Shown here: positions 1 through 10,800 of the stretch, in pieces
Position numbering within the stretch: position 1 is the first letter of the stretch
Layout of the letters: every line of letters starts with the position of its first letter
NCBI GenBank assembly: GCA_029204225.1
Contig: CM055106.1
Coordinates: 48,063,337 to 48,127,336 of the forward strand
Length of the DNA stretch: 64,000 nucleotides
Source of the DNA: Diphasiastrum complanatum
Taxonomy: Eukaryota; Streptophyta; Lycopodiopsida; Lycopodiales; Lycopodiaceae
Direction: 5' to 3'
Notes under the pieces: generated by a model
The model's database searches: none
The model's input: the letters and a program-made list of their open reading frames with translations, nothing else
Told to the model about the DNA's origin: nothing
Made by a program: the position numbers and the translations under genes

Positions 1-1477
1 ATAGTTGGGAGTTGGTGACGAGAATCATTTCTGGAAAGCGACGCCAATTTGGCTTTCAATTTGGCAAAAGAGCGGCGGGTGGCCTGGTAAGCCAAAAATT
101 GCAGGTCAATATTTTTTATTTCTGACATCACGATTGGCTTCAGCATACACTTTATAGCCTACAAGTGGAGTTTCAAGCAGTTTGGAAATGGCAAACATCA
201 ATGAGGCAATTTTGGGTGATGCAAGCAAACTTGATGGGGCTTCTAACTACAACATCTGGAAATTCAAAATGAAGAGTATTTTGATGGAGAAAAGTTATGG
301 GAGATTGTGGCAGGTATTGAAGTCCGGCCAAATACCACTCCAGGTGACATGAGGGCCTTTGATTAAAAGGCACAGAGAGCATTGTCCTTGATCAATCTTT
401 CAGTGAAAGACCATGTGATCACTCATATAAGTGATGCCACGATGGCTAGGGGAGCTTGGGAAGCTCTTAGAATGCAATTTCAAACTTGCAATCCAGCTCG
501 GGCCATGTTCTTGAAGTCGAGATTGAACACAGTAAGGATGGAAGAAAGTGAATCAGTGGGATCTTTCTTCACCAGGATAAAGGAGCTGAGAGATCAACTT
601 GTGGCAATTGGAGAACCAATTGGGGATGTTGAATTGGTACATACCACAATGAGCGGTGTCTCGGAAGGGCTACAAATGTTTGTGAGCGGTATTGCTTTGA
701 GAGAGAGGTTGCCTACTTTTGAAGACTTCCACGAAATCATGTTGCAGGAAGAGCAGCGTCGCGAAGTATTGAAGTCAAGGCAGACCCCACAGGAGGATCA
801 AGCCTTGCTTGCTAAAGGCAAGCAGAAAGGATGGAAAAGGATTCCCAAGGAATCCAAGGATGATGATGACGAGGGAGAGTTGTCATCAAAAGGGAAAAAG
901 AAGAAGAAAGGCAAATGTTACTATTGCCACAAACCGGGCCATTGGGCACACGAGTGTTACAAGAAGAAAGCGGACATAAAGGCGGGAAAAGTGACTCAAC
1001 AAAGCAACATTGCCGAAGGTGATGGAGAAGATGACGAGACAAGTGTCTTCTCATCGGCGTTGGCATCCGAGGTTGATGATGGTGCTAGATGGTTCATAGA
1101 TTCAGGTGCCACAAGGCATATGACCGAGAAACGTGATTGTTTTGAGAAATTCTCACCAATCCATGATGGGGACAAGGTCACTCAAGCCAATGGGGAGGAA
1201 TGCCAAATACAGGGTGTGGGCAATGTACCTGTGCAGTTTCTTGATGGTAAAATCAAGAACATCCCTAATGTGCTTTATGTTCCTGGACTCAAAAAGAGTT
1301 TGCTTTCTTTTGGAGTAATGGCTAATCAACATCTTAAGGTTGAATTTGTCAAGAATGGATGCCTTATGAGGGATATGAACCACAATCATAAAGTGGTGGC
1401 GAAAGGTTATAGAGATAGTAACTATGGCCTTTATAAATTGGATGCTGCAAAACCAGGAGAATATGGTTTGGCTTTCC
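1..1477 (+). pseudogene. Ty1/copia gag-protease fragment (family A, copy 1)
   Basis: Gag and aspartic protease part of a copia polyprotein, which would package and process retrotransposon particles in the cytoplasm. Coding starts at ATG 187 (MANINEAIL...). It has a UBN2-type gag domain, a CX2CX4HX4C zinc knuckle (CYYCHKPGHWAHEC, codons from 916) and a retropepsin start with the catalytic D-S-G-A (Asp codon 1099-1101). The reading frame is broken by a 1-base deletion near 292 (compared with the copy at 31850-32302) and by an in-frame TAA at 364-366. Copia similarity stops near 1477, inside the protease/pre-integrase region; the open frame to 1698 beyond that is not recognisable. About 180 bp of 5' leader is shared with the other copy (32302-32555). 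Confident as a family call; clearly non-functional. Confidence 0.9.
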
Positions 1478-2829
1478 TTCACCCATGTAAAGAACTTGAG
1501 CAAGGTATAAACCTTGAGATGTTGGAAGAAAAATTTAGCCAATATGCCATAGTTATGATACAATTGGGTCTTGGAAATGATCCATTACATTTCATTCAAT
1601 CTTACTCAATAGAACTTTTCTTGTCATACATTCAAAAAAATGGCCATCATGTGCTACACCACAATTTATTGTTTATTGATTTTGGAACTTCTAGTTAGAT
1701 TAATATGTTTGAATACGGCCTTTCATGATTCCAACTTGAAGCCATTCTTTTAGAAAAAAGCTAAACCTTGATTTCCCAAAAGCACATTAGTATGGTATGC
1801 TTGAATAACTTGTGTCTCCCACATGGTTTTGTGCGCAAGCTTTCATTTCTACTTGTACAACTTTGAACGATGTATACAAGGACTTGGCACCATGTACCAC
1901 CAACAGTACTTGTACCTACCAAGAAAAATTATGGGCTCTCTCTTCCATAAGATTGGATGGAGATCGATTGTAAGGATTGTTAATGAGTACTACAATCATG
2001 TATATTTAACTTTCATACAATGTTTAAATATTTCAACAAAACTTATGTGCATCTAGGTGAGCTAAGAAATATCTAGTTTGAGCTATAAATTCTTGCCACA
2101 TGGCTCATTCAATTTCTTTCTACCTCAGAATCAAGAAAAGTACTAGTACAAAGGACAATTATATATGTTACTTCATTTGCAATCAATCTAAGAAAAGCAT
2201 GAGATATTTTGAATAAAACATAATTAGATGCCAACACATACTTGCTTTTCCGTACTACCTTAAAACTAGGATAAAAGTACATGAATTTTAAATTTTGTGG
2301 TAACATCTACACCTCCAATCAATACTATTCTAATTCATAACTAGCATCTATGCAAATTGCAATTAAGCACAAACTATAAAAATAGATAATTAGAGAGGCA
2401 CAAATTGTCAACCATCCATTTCAACAATTAGCTATATCATGGGCAACTTATCTCAAAAGGAAAAATAAGCATTTGTTTAATTTTTTTTTATCCTTTTCCA
2501 TTGGCTCTTTCTACAAGAAATGAGATCAACTCAAATTTATGGGCTCTCATAGAACTTTGGTTTGTTATTTTTGAGGCAACTTACTTAGCTACGTTGATAT
2601 AGCATGGAATGTGGTGTTGGTACCATGATGGCAAAGTCATCGGGACATGTGTCCCATGATGGCTAGCCAAGCCTTGCATGATTAGCCTTAGAAAATTGTA
2701 TGTATAGAGTCTTTTTGAGACATTGCTATGACTGAGGTACTTAATTATGTGGACTATTTTGTGTGCAAATCTAGCTTTGTTAACGATTGCTCTTGGATAT
2801 CTACAATCGATTTTAGTCTGTCATGGTAT
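1478..2829. other. No recognisable gene
   Basis: AT-rich sequence with only short open frames and no conserved motif I can recognise. It lies between the end of the copia family A fragment and a reverse-strand LTR. Confidence 0.5.
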
Positions 2830-3220
2830 TGTTAGAGGGTCATGCACAAAGTGTGAGAAGCATAAGAGAGCTTCAAGTGCTCCAAAATCATGATCTCTCT
2901 CACATTGAATGAATGATTTGCCGTTACAAAGAGGATCCTATCCTTGGCTGGATGAGCAGTTACAAAACCTGTTTAGGTACCAAAAAATCATTAGGTTGAC
3001 CTACTCAAGTCAATTTGACCTAACCATCTATGGTAGTTAGATCAACACCAACTTTTTTGATTTTTGGAGGTAGCTCCTAAATTTAGAAAACTGGACCAAA
3101 CTTCCTATCTAACTCCTATGATTAGGTCCTAAATACCCTAGGCCTATTCTCACATGTGGAGATTACAATATGTACACTAAACTATGTGTTTATCAAGCTC
3201 AATATTTGTAAATTCTCACA
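2830..3220 (-). repeat. Copia family C LTR (reverse)
   Basis: Read on the minus strand, it begins TGTGAGAATTTACA right after a purine-rich tract (GAGGAGGAG at 3221-3229) and ends ...CCCTCTAACA at 2830. This is the layout of a 3' LTR after a polypurine tract, about 391 bp. A related 382-bp copy sits in the opposite orientation at 38457-38838; both share the segment with ATTGAATGAATGAT and GGTTGACCTA. Boundaries are inferred from TG/CA ends. Confidence 0.6.
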
Positions 3221-3884
3221 CTCCTCCTCAAATTTAGCTTGATAAAACTATGGTACATCTCTCTACAACTCCAAGAGCTAATCTTAGCTTGATGAATGCA
3301 TAATTTTAGAAGAATTCTAGCTACAAACAAAGAACCTCTGTGACTCCTATAGAGAATGATGTCCATGAAGGATCTTACACCATCTCTTAAAGGATCCCCT
3401 ACAAGATGTTCCATAGATGTGTATTTGTACATGCATAGATCCATGTGAAAACTTCTTAGGAAAGAAGTAGCATGCTGAAATCAATAAAATCTAGCAAGAA
3501 AAGTGGAGCTTGGAATTGCCAAAAATTCTTGCATCATTTTCATGAAAGAGGAGATTATTTACATATAATGCAAGAATGAATAGTGATCCATCATGAAACA
3601 TAAGGATATGAATTGGATCATGCACTCTTAAAATAGATTTAAGAGAATAAAGGAAGACCTTGAGTTGAGTATGCCAAGATCTTGGTACTACCTTCATGAC
3701 CTTGATGATCTTGTCAAAAAATGGGAATTTGAGGACCTTGCTAAGATCTACCACGAACTGGATCCATGCATGTGAGTTTGCACAAGATCCATTAATGCTT
3801 GATCAACTCAAGATCTCAAGACCTTTCTAATGCACTTTGAATCAAGGCAAGAGCTCATCTACATCAAAAGTTAGGATCATTCAT
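3221..3884 (-). pseudogene. Copia pol 3' fragment (RT/RNase H debris)
   Basis: Minus-strand remnant of a copia polyprotein. The 3491-3754 frame contains an RT-like segment (PRSWHTQLKVFL ... GSLFILALYVNNLL) in which the catalytic YVDD box reads YVNN, so both catalytic aspartates are lost. The 3199-3444 frame runs into the polypurine tract and LTR at 3220. Most of RNase H is missing. It is the internal part belonging to the LTR at 2830-3220. Confidence 0.6.
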
Positions 3885-4694
3885 AGACAAGCAAGATTTG
3901 CATATCCATATGGAAAAACCAAGTGAAAATCTCTAAGAGAGCTGAATCCAAGCACATTGCTCTTGGGTAGAGAGAGAAAGAGGGAGTGTTCTAGAGTAGA
4001 GAGAATCCAAGCACCTTGCTCTTGGGTAGAGGAGAAAGAGGGCTTGTTCTCGAGTGGAGAGAATCCAAGCACCTTGCTCTTGGGTAGAGGAGAAAGAGGG
4101 CTTGTTCTCGAGTAGAGAGAATCCAAGCACCTTGCTCTTGGGTAGAGGAGAAAGAGGGCTTGTTCTTGAGTAGAGAGAGAATAAACCAAAAATGCTCCAA
4201 AGTGAAAATTGCATTATCTCTCAAAAAGTTGTATGTACAAGGAGAGCACACTCCCATATAGTAGTGGCTCGAGATCTAGCATGAGGAATTCTCAATTTTG
4301 ATTGGACCTCATGGATTCCACCTCTCATAATGTTTGGACCTCTATATTCCCACCTCTCTCCACGATTGGACCAAGTAGCTTAAGCCTCACAATTTGATTG
4401 GCCAAGTGATTTGCACCTCTAAACATGATTGGGCCAACCATTCTTCATCTCTTAATGTGATTGGCTTTATGATCTACACTTCTTAATTTGATTCGACCAT
4501 GTTGGAAATTGAGATGCGGATTTGGTTGCATACTAGCAAAAACCAATCCTTACATTTTGTGACACACGTCACCATTTCGCTAAAACTCGAGTTGGAGCCC
4601 TTTTGAATTTTCAATAACATTAGAAATAAATGATGGTGGACATATATACATGAAAGTGAAAAACAATCAAGCTAAATTTTGCTCATTTTTTACA
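3885..4694 (-). repeat. Copia-type LTR with internal tandem repeats (reverse)
   Basis: On the minus strand this begins TGTAAAAAATGAGC directly after a GAGGAGGAG polypurine tract (4695-4703), matching the family C end structure. It contains the 58-bp tandem repeat at 3949-4181 and, at 4290-4500, degenerate modules of the type CACCTCT...GATTGGACC. The same modules occur at 44540-44700 inside an 805-bp solo LTR, which suggests a similar length here. The left boundary near 3885 is an estimate. Confidence 0.45.
3949..4181. repeat. 58-bp tandem repeat, four copies
   Basis: Four head-to-tail units start at 3949, 4008, 4066 and 4124 (59, 58, 58 and about 58 bp). Each starts CAAGCACCTTGCTCTTGGGT and continues with a GA-rich segment. 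Because 58 is not a multiple of three, repetitive open frames appear in all three minus-strand frames; none is likely to be a gene. Confidence 0.9.
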
Positions 4695-5111
4695 CTCCTC
4701 CTCAAAAATTAGCTTGATGAGATACTAGATCAAATAAAAAACTTAAGATGCTAATCCTAGCTTCTCAAGTGTATCCTTTGGCATGGATATGAAGTGAAAA
4801 CCAGCCAATGTACTTGTGATAGTAGCAAATTCACCATAGCCATGATATAATTTCTTTGGTGGAGATCCATTTCCAACGCATTCCACCAATTTGGCACCTT
4901 TTCCATTGAATTCATCCACGTTTGAAGAAGGTCTTTGACTTGATAGCTCATCCTCCTTAAAATAGCTGCACCATAATAAAGGAAATTTGAGGCCTCCATG
5001 CCTCACAATGATCATGAAGATTAGAATCACAAAGTAAATACATGTGTTGATTACAACGATTTTGCATACTAGCTTGACTAGTCCACAAACTATGAATATT
5101 TTGCATAACAT
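4695..5111 (-). pseudogene. Possible copia RNase H C-terminal remnant
   Basis: Minus-strand frame ending close to the polypurine tract at 4695-4703. Only its C-terminal part (MPKDTLEKLGLAS) recalls the usual copia ending (LTKPL-x-K-D-x-F-E-K-LR). The remainder, rich in hydrophobic residues, is not recognisable. It is placed mainly by context: it sits where pol should end before the LTR. Confidence 0.3.
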
Positions 5112-5766
5112 AGAGAGACTATAATCTGCATCTTATCAATACAATAATAACTATGACTAAAAAAACAACAATAAGGCTAGAAAAAGGTTCGTTTACAAGA
5201 AGATATTTTTTTCATGATATGGAGAATATTTAGATCCAAAACGCAGATGACATACATGTGTAAGTGGTAAAAAAGAGTGATTTGGTTAGCTTGGGAGAAA
5301 AACTTGTTTACCCAACATCCATCATTGAAAAAAATATTATACATATTCAAGTTGCTACATGCAAATCCATCTCAGATGAACGGATTCGAATATCGAAATA
5401 GAATCTCTAGAAGTACATCTAAAGGACTCAAGTACAAGACAATCAAATTCTGAAGAGACTAATGCTCAAGTTATTCATATGAATATCATGTATGAAAAAT
5501 ATCTCTTCAAAAAGGTGGGTTGCAGCTTCTAGTGCAAAAACTTTGTGAAATCACAATATTTTATCTACCCTATTGATTATTTGTAGTAAGTAATCAAGGA
5601 TGGAGCTGCAAATTTGATGATGTATTTTTCACCCATATAGAGTGTAGTGTTTTTTATATGCTCTAATTAGTTAGCACAACTTTAGTGAAGAACTTTTTGT
5701 AGCATATTGTGTAGTCGATTCATGAACTAAAACAAGAAAAAACTCACCCCACTAGTATGCATTTAA
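5112..5766. other. No recognisable gene
   Basis: AT-rich sequence without motifs, RNA-gene features or long open frames that I can support. Confidence 0.5.
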
Positions 5767-6186
5767 ACCATGATTTACTTTGTCATGGTCGATTTGCCCT
5801 CAAGTACATTGCAAATTGGCTTTGTAGGAACTACTTGTCAATGTCCTTTTAGTATATTATCTTTTGGTCCTCATATTAATTGGTTTCGAGTTAAGGGCAA
5901 ATTATTAGGGAAAGATGTTAATGTATTATTTGATTCCGGAAGCATGCATAATTTTATCAATTCTCAATTTGTGCAGAAACTCTAGGTGCCTACCAAGCCA
6001 AGTGATCATCGTTGCATGGTCAAGTTAGCTTTAGGAGCCAATACTGAAGTTGGGGATCTCAAAGTTCCAGGATTGGAACTTGATTTGTAGGGGCATGTTG
6101 AGAGGATTGATTTCCATGTTTTGAACTTGGGCCAGTCGAGCATTATATTAGGTTATGAGTGGGGTTTTTTAATAGATCCACTCTAA
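5767..6186 (+). pseudogene. Gypsy retropepsin remnant
   Basis: Fragment of a Ty3/gypsy polyprotein covering the aspartic protease that cleaves Gag-Pol. Visible are the active-site stretch LFDSGSMHNFI and, downstream in the same frame after two stop codons, LALGANTEVGDL and SIILGYEW, the usual order of a retropepsin_2 fold. Neither gag nor RT is found next to it, so it is an isolated piece. The flap-like C-terminal motif G-Y-E-W replaces the commoner G-M-D-W. Confidence 0.7.
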
Positions 6187-8637
6187 TTGCTATCATGAAG
6201 ATGATTTTGACATGACTAAATAAGGCTATATATTTAGGAATTCACGTCCTTTTTGGCTCCCTCCCTCTCTTCTCTTATATGATATCTCGAGTGACATCAC
6301 ATAGCCCCTACGAAATAAACCATTGGATTGGACTCTTTGGTTGCTTTGTAAATTTTCACAAATATTTTATCATGTTTGTGGCTATTGCATGATTCACATC
6401 ATTTGTAGTTATTATCATCTTTAACCCTTTAAGTATTGTTCAAACTATTATCAATTTCACAAGTTTGCAATTATTGTTGTTTTTGCACCTTTTACGATCA
6501 TAGAATTATTATAATATGAAAGCATTCTAAATCATCCTTAAATTAACCCATGAAAGTATGCATGTTCCTACAGTTTTAAGTATTCCACCTAGTCTTGCCA
6601 AGCGTGAACAATACTTTTTTCCACGAGATTCTCAAGACACATATTAACATCCTTCACAATTATACCATTGCTTATATCATATGTAGATAGTCTCTCTCAT
6701 TAAAAAAGTACCTTATTTATAGCCTTGGGCTCAAACATATTAACCATGTTAGATACAAACTCAAAACATTTGCTTTCACTATACAAAAGCAATTATAGCC
6801 AATTCCTCCTTAACAACATTAAAAAAAAATTAAGGCTTCCCAATATATGCTTCCAAAACAATTTCCGAATGATCTGATACCATATTCCAGTAGGAATATA
6901 GAAATTGTCTTTCTTGAATGGCCATAATACCTACTTCTGTTCAAATAGTTAAACAATAGTTATCCTTAGTAGGCCATTTGTACATCTTTTATTCCAACTA
7001 CAAAAACTTAAAAGGTACGAATATGAGCTTTCCACAACCTCCAACTCAAATTATTCCCTTTGATTGTACACTTTATTTGCAACCATTTCAAGTTTCATCT
7101 TTAAACTTGCACAAATGTCATTTTCAGACCTCAAATCCTTCTTTTGTCTCCGCTTGAAAAATAAAACAAATTGGCCAATCCACACTTCTACATTGTTGGC
7201 TTAAACTGGAACTTGGTGAAGAGTGTATGATACATTTGATGGAAATCACGAAAATCATTATGATGACAAAAAGTTGTTCCAACCCTAACATGTACAAATA
7301 TAGATCCCCACTTGTAATAACTATTATTAATCAAAGGGAATTGCTTTGTGATATTTATTACAAACTAAATATTCATAGCATCGACAAAATTGAAGCCAGT
7401 ATGTTATAATTGGAACTAAAGCAACCAAATGAAGTGTTCACAGGGAGGTCTTCACTTAAAGATCGTATGACATTCAAAGAAAACATTTGGAAAGGTTCTC
7501 TTTAGGATAGGCAAAAACTGGACATGATTGGTTGAGGAAAGGGCACTTGGATTCAATGGGTGTGGGGTGAGCAATACAATCCATAGAGAGAAAAAATCTG
7601 CATATGGTAACAATGTGCTTGGCTCTTGAGACTGTATTCCTTTCTTCCACACAATACGAGGATCAAGTCTCTACCAATTATATTGTGATACGAAGAAGGG
7701 TAAAGCTAAGATGGAGAATATAAAGGAGCACCAACAATAGCATTTTATGCTCTAAAGTCCATGCATTATGATATGCAACAAAAAAGCAAAAAAGAACGTC
7801 ATTTAAGCAGTTTTCAAGTTGAGATGTCAGTCCTAAAAAGTGCTCTCCACCTATAATCCACACTAATCTTAACAAGTCATTTTACAACCATTGAAACTGG
7901 TGCTAGAAGACATTTTACAACCATTAATGTTCATGTTCAGGAAACAAATCCATGGCCTTCATCCAACAAATGCTAAAAATTCTGCAAGCAGGGCAGATTG
8001 ATGCTAGTGACACTATGGAACAAAGTTTCCATTAAGATCTTGCGTGCATTTTCCGTAATCTTGGAATTTCCTGGCTGATCTGATCCTCAAATTCGGAATC
8101 TTGAACAATATTCTTTTGTATGTCAGTCCCATGAACAAATTTATCACTAGCATAATGTAGTTAGTGCTTTCCACAAACCAGCATAATTTGTCTACTCACA
8201 CTCAAGTGCCCGACTTGCAGTATATGAACAATGCAAGTGCCGAAAAGTTGTGCTTACTATTGCAAATGAAGACATCCATCTGAACAAAACAAAACAACAT
8301 CCATCCACATTTGGTAATGCCAAAGGCTTTCACCATTGCACCTTTTCTTTCAGCAATTACAGGAAAATTTTCAGTAGTTGGCATGCATTCAAGAATACTG
8401 TCGTATAATGCAAGAGAAGACAAAAAATTTATGAAAAATTACACTCTGATATAGTGCCTTTGCAATATCAACCGGTTCATCTACTCCATATTGTAGCCAT
8501 GTTGAGTCAGTCATGAGTCTATGAAATGGTTCTTTCATATCCATGAATTTATTTACTGCAATAATTTGTGCAAAAAAACTAAATATGAGTTTATAGGAAA
8601 AGGCATGGATTCAGAGAAAACAGTCACCGGTGTATAA
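6187..8637. other. No recognisable gene
   Basis: About 2.4 kb of AT-rich sequence. Short open frames on both strands lack any motif I recognise, and no LTR end, primer-binding site or terminal repeat is evident. Confidence 0.5.
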
Positions 8638-8985
8638 TGCCAGCCAATTGCATGCTCAATCTTATGCTGCTACTAAAATTTGCACACAGAATTGATGACA
8701 CAAGGTATGTAATTCATAGCAAACCTGTATCTCATAGTATTAAACCAACTACTAATATACTGATTACAAGTATCTGAGCCAATCAAAGTATATTGCCAGC
8801 CAATTGCGTACATAATATTATGCTGTTATTAAAATTTCATCAGCACACATAATAGTCCATGAGTGTGATAAGCCAATTGTGGTATATTGGCAGCCGGCTG
8901 CATAATGAATCTTATGCTGTAACTAAAAACTCAACAGCACACAGATTTCAATACACACGGTCTTATTCTTCATAGCTTAACTATA
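8638..8985. repeat. Three-copy degenerate repeat
   Basis: Three related segments start near 8639, 8795 and 8889, each beginning with (G)GCAGCC then AATTGC/GGCTGC, followed by CTTATGCTG-like and AGCACACA-like blocks. The last two are about 94 bp apart and also share an upstream block around TATATTG. They lie downstream of the DUF761 gene's 3' end. Confidence 0.6.
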
Positions 8986-9427
8986 GTTCATACTACCTGA
9001 TCCATCTCCTGATATACTAATGTCAAGTTGGTTAACGTAAGAATACCTTCAGGCATGTCCTAATGCCAATTTCTTCTAAATTGAGTACATTATTAAGGAT
9101 GGATCTTATTGGATCCCATAAGCTTCAATAGAAGCTCCAACACATCAGCAAGTACCCACTACCTTTGATGAGTCACAATAGGTCAGAGGTATTTAAGATC
9201 TGCATATATCTGCAGAGCACATTTTCTATAAACAAATTTGTACACCTTGAGCCACCCTTTTCAGAAATCTACCTTCCTCAGCTCCTCTACAGAAGCTTGT
9301 CTGAAAAAAAAAACCTCAGATGCTTCAATTTGAAAGGTAACTTTGAATATATCTGCCAGAATTCTGACATCAGTCACGGGTCTGTCTGTGCAGTTAGAAT
9401 TTAAATAAATAGATAGGCAGCCGCAGC

Positions 9428-10429
9428 TTAATTGTATCCCCAGTATGGACTACGACGGCGAAGCGATTCCTGTCTCTGCAGCCGCAGCTGCTGACGAAAT
9501 TTTGCAAAGAAGGCTTCGATCCTTTCATTCAGCTCATCTTTGTCAATGACCATGGCTTCTACCGCTCCTTCTGCAACAGAGATATCTCTGACAATCACAC
9601 TGGAAGGAGCCTGCGGATATGATGCACATTTGTTCTCGTATTTGAGTTTGTGCGTTCTTTCTGCAGAGCTCTGTGACTCTGCTACTGCAGCAGCAGCAGC
9701 AGTTGTCTCGGAATGCCGGCGAGTGATGGCTTTGGCCTTCGCGTTAGTCCTCTTCTCTGGAGCAGAAACTTGCCTGTGCACACGTTTAAGCTTTGTACGA
9801 TCACTGGAAGCTCCATCAGTCAGTTGACAGGATCTTGCATCTTGTTCCTGTTGATCATCTTGGGAAGAGCACAATGGATCAACGCCTTCGGATCCATCAA
9901 CCTTCTCGTTTGTGCAAAAATATAGAGACAGTTGATTCTCAGCTGGATTAGATGGAGGAGTGGATGCATCTAGGCTGTTGCTTGGGGATGATACGATCAT
10001 CTGAGGCAGCTCTTCGGGAGCATCTCCGATGGATTGAACCTTCTCCTCATCCAATTGTCTTTCACAAACCCGATCAGAATTGGCATGGCAGGCTGTGCTA
10101 ACCCAAATTGAGACAATGACACAATTTACGAGAAGAAATAGTATGGGTTGGGTGAGCCATTGCGTTGCTTCCTGCCATAATTGAGGTGCAAGAATCAGGA
10201 AAAAGGATCTGAAAGCTGGAACTATATGACTTGCAGACCAAGGGAGCAATGATGTGGTGAAGATGACAAAAGTGGAAACCCATGTCCTCCTAGCAAACGT
10301 TTTCATTACGAATTCAAAAACGACCTTTCCTGCCATCTCCATGTGCTGCAAAACCCGAAATAGACTGTGATGATCGCAATGCAACGACGACGGAAACAAT
10401 AGCAGTGGATTGCGGTATTTTGCACTCAC
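9428..10429 (-). CDS. DUF4408/DUF761-domain protein
   Basis: Intact 333-codon plant gene. Two hydrophobic segments lie in the N-terminal third (about residues 53-75 and 95-112; the second, PILFLLVNCVIVSIWVS, is typical of DUF4408). A long polar, Ser/Ala/Gln-rich middle follows. The C-terminus has the DUF761 signature: DELNERIEAFFAKFRQQL then LRLQRQESLRR, ending YWGYN. Members of this family ('cotton fibre expressed' type) are plant-specific membrane-associated proteins of poorly defined role in growth or stress; I infer no precise function. The longest frame is given, but translation more probably starts at Met30 or Met32 (10342 or 10336), because residues 1-29 do not resemble the family. A TATA box lies at 10788-10800, implying a 5' leader of about 420 nt. 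No intron is visible. This is the only clearly intact host gene in the window. Confidence 0.88.
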   Translation of the reverse strand: MSAKYRNPLLLFPSSLHCDHHSLFRVLQHMEMAGKVVFEFVMKTFARRTWVSTFVIFTTSLLPWSASHIVPAFRSFFLILAPQLWQEATQWLTQPILFLLVNCVIVSIWVSTACHANSDRVCERQLDEEKVQSIGDAPEELPQMIVSSPSNSLDASTPPSNPAENQLSLYFCTNEKVDGSEGVDPLCSSQDDQQEQDARSCQLTDGASSDRTKLKRVHRQVSAPEKRTNAKAKAITRRHSETTAAAAAVAESQSSAERTHKLKYENKCASYPQAPSSVIVRDISVAEGAVEAMVIDKDELNERIEAFFAKFRQQLRLQRQESLRRRSPYWGYN

Positions 10430-10787
10430 TCAGATAAATCCAAGTGAAAGCTTTTCTTTTCAGTGGATTAAAGGCAAGACTAAGCAAAATTTTGGAATTA
10501 TGGAAAATGAGCAAAGAGCAAGACAATGAACTTCATAAAGATGATACTAATCTCGGCAATGGGCAAGAAACGTAAATGAAAAAGCAATTTGCTGTTTGCA
10601 GGTTGTAAGGCTGAAGGCAATGATGCCGGGATCTAGCATGAGAATTGCTTGTTCTCTGCAGATTGCAATTGTGCTGAGAACTTGAAGGTATAAAATAGAT
10701 TCGAATTTCATAAGACTGAATAAGCAATCAATATGTTCAGAAGGTTCAAGACTCCGGAAGCTCCACGGAGAAGGCTGGAGCTCTGAT

Positions 10788-10800
10788 CTCATATATATAC
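10788..10800 (-). promoter_or_regulatory. TATA box of the DUF761 gene
   Basis: The minus strand reads GTATATATATGAG. It sits about 360-460 bp upstream of the candidate start codons of the DUF761 gene and is the only strong TATA motif I noticed there. A start of transcription near 10760 is inferred. Confidence 0.5.

Noticed and set aside
3881-4257. Overlapping minus-strand frames of 88-102 codons
   Set aside because: They are translations of the 58-bp tandem repeat in three frames and have no independent coding evidence.
9540-9925. Plus-strand frames within the DUF761 gene
   Set aside because: Antisense shadows of the real minus-strand gene; no motif.
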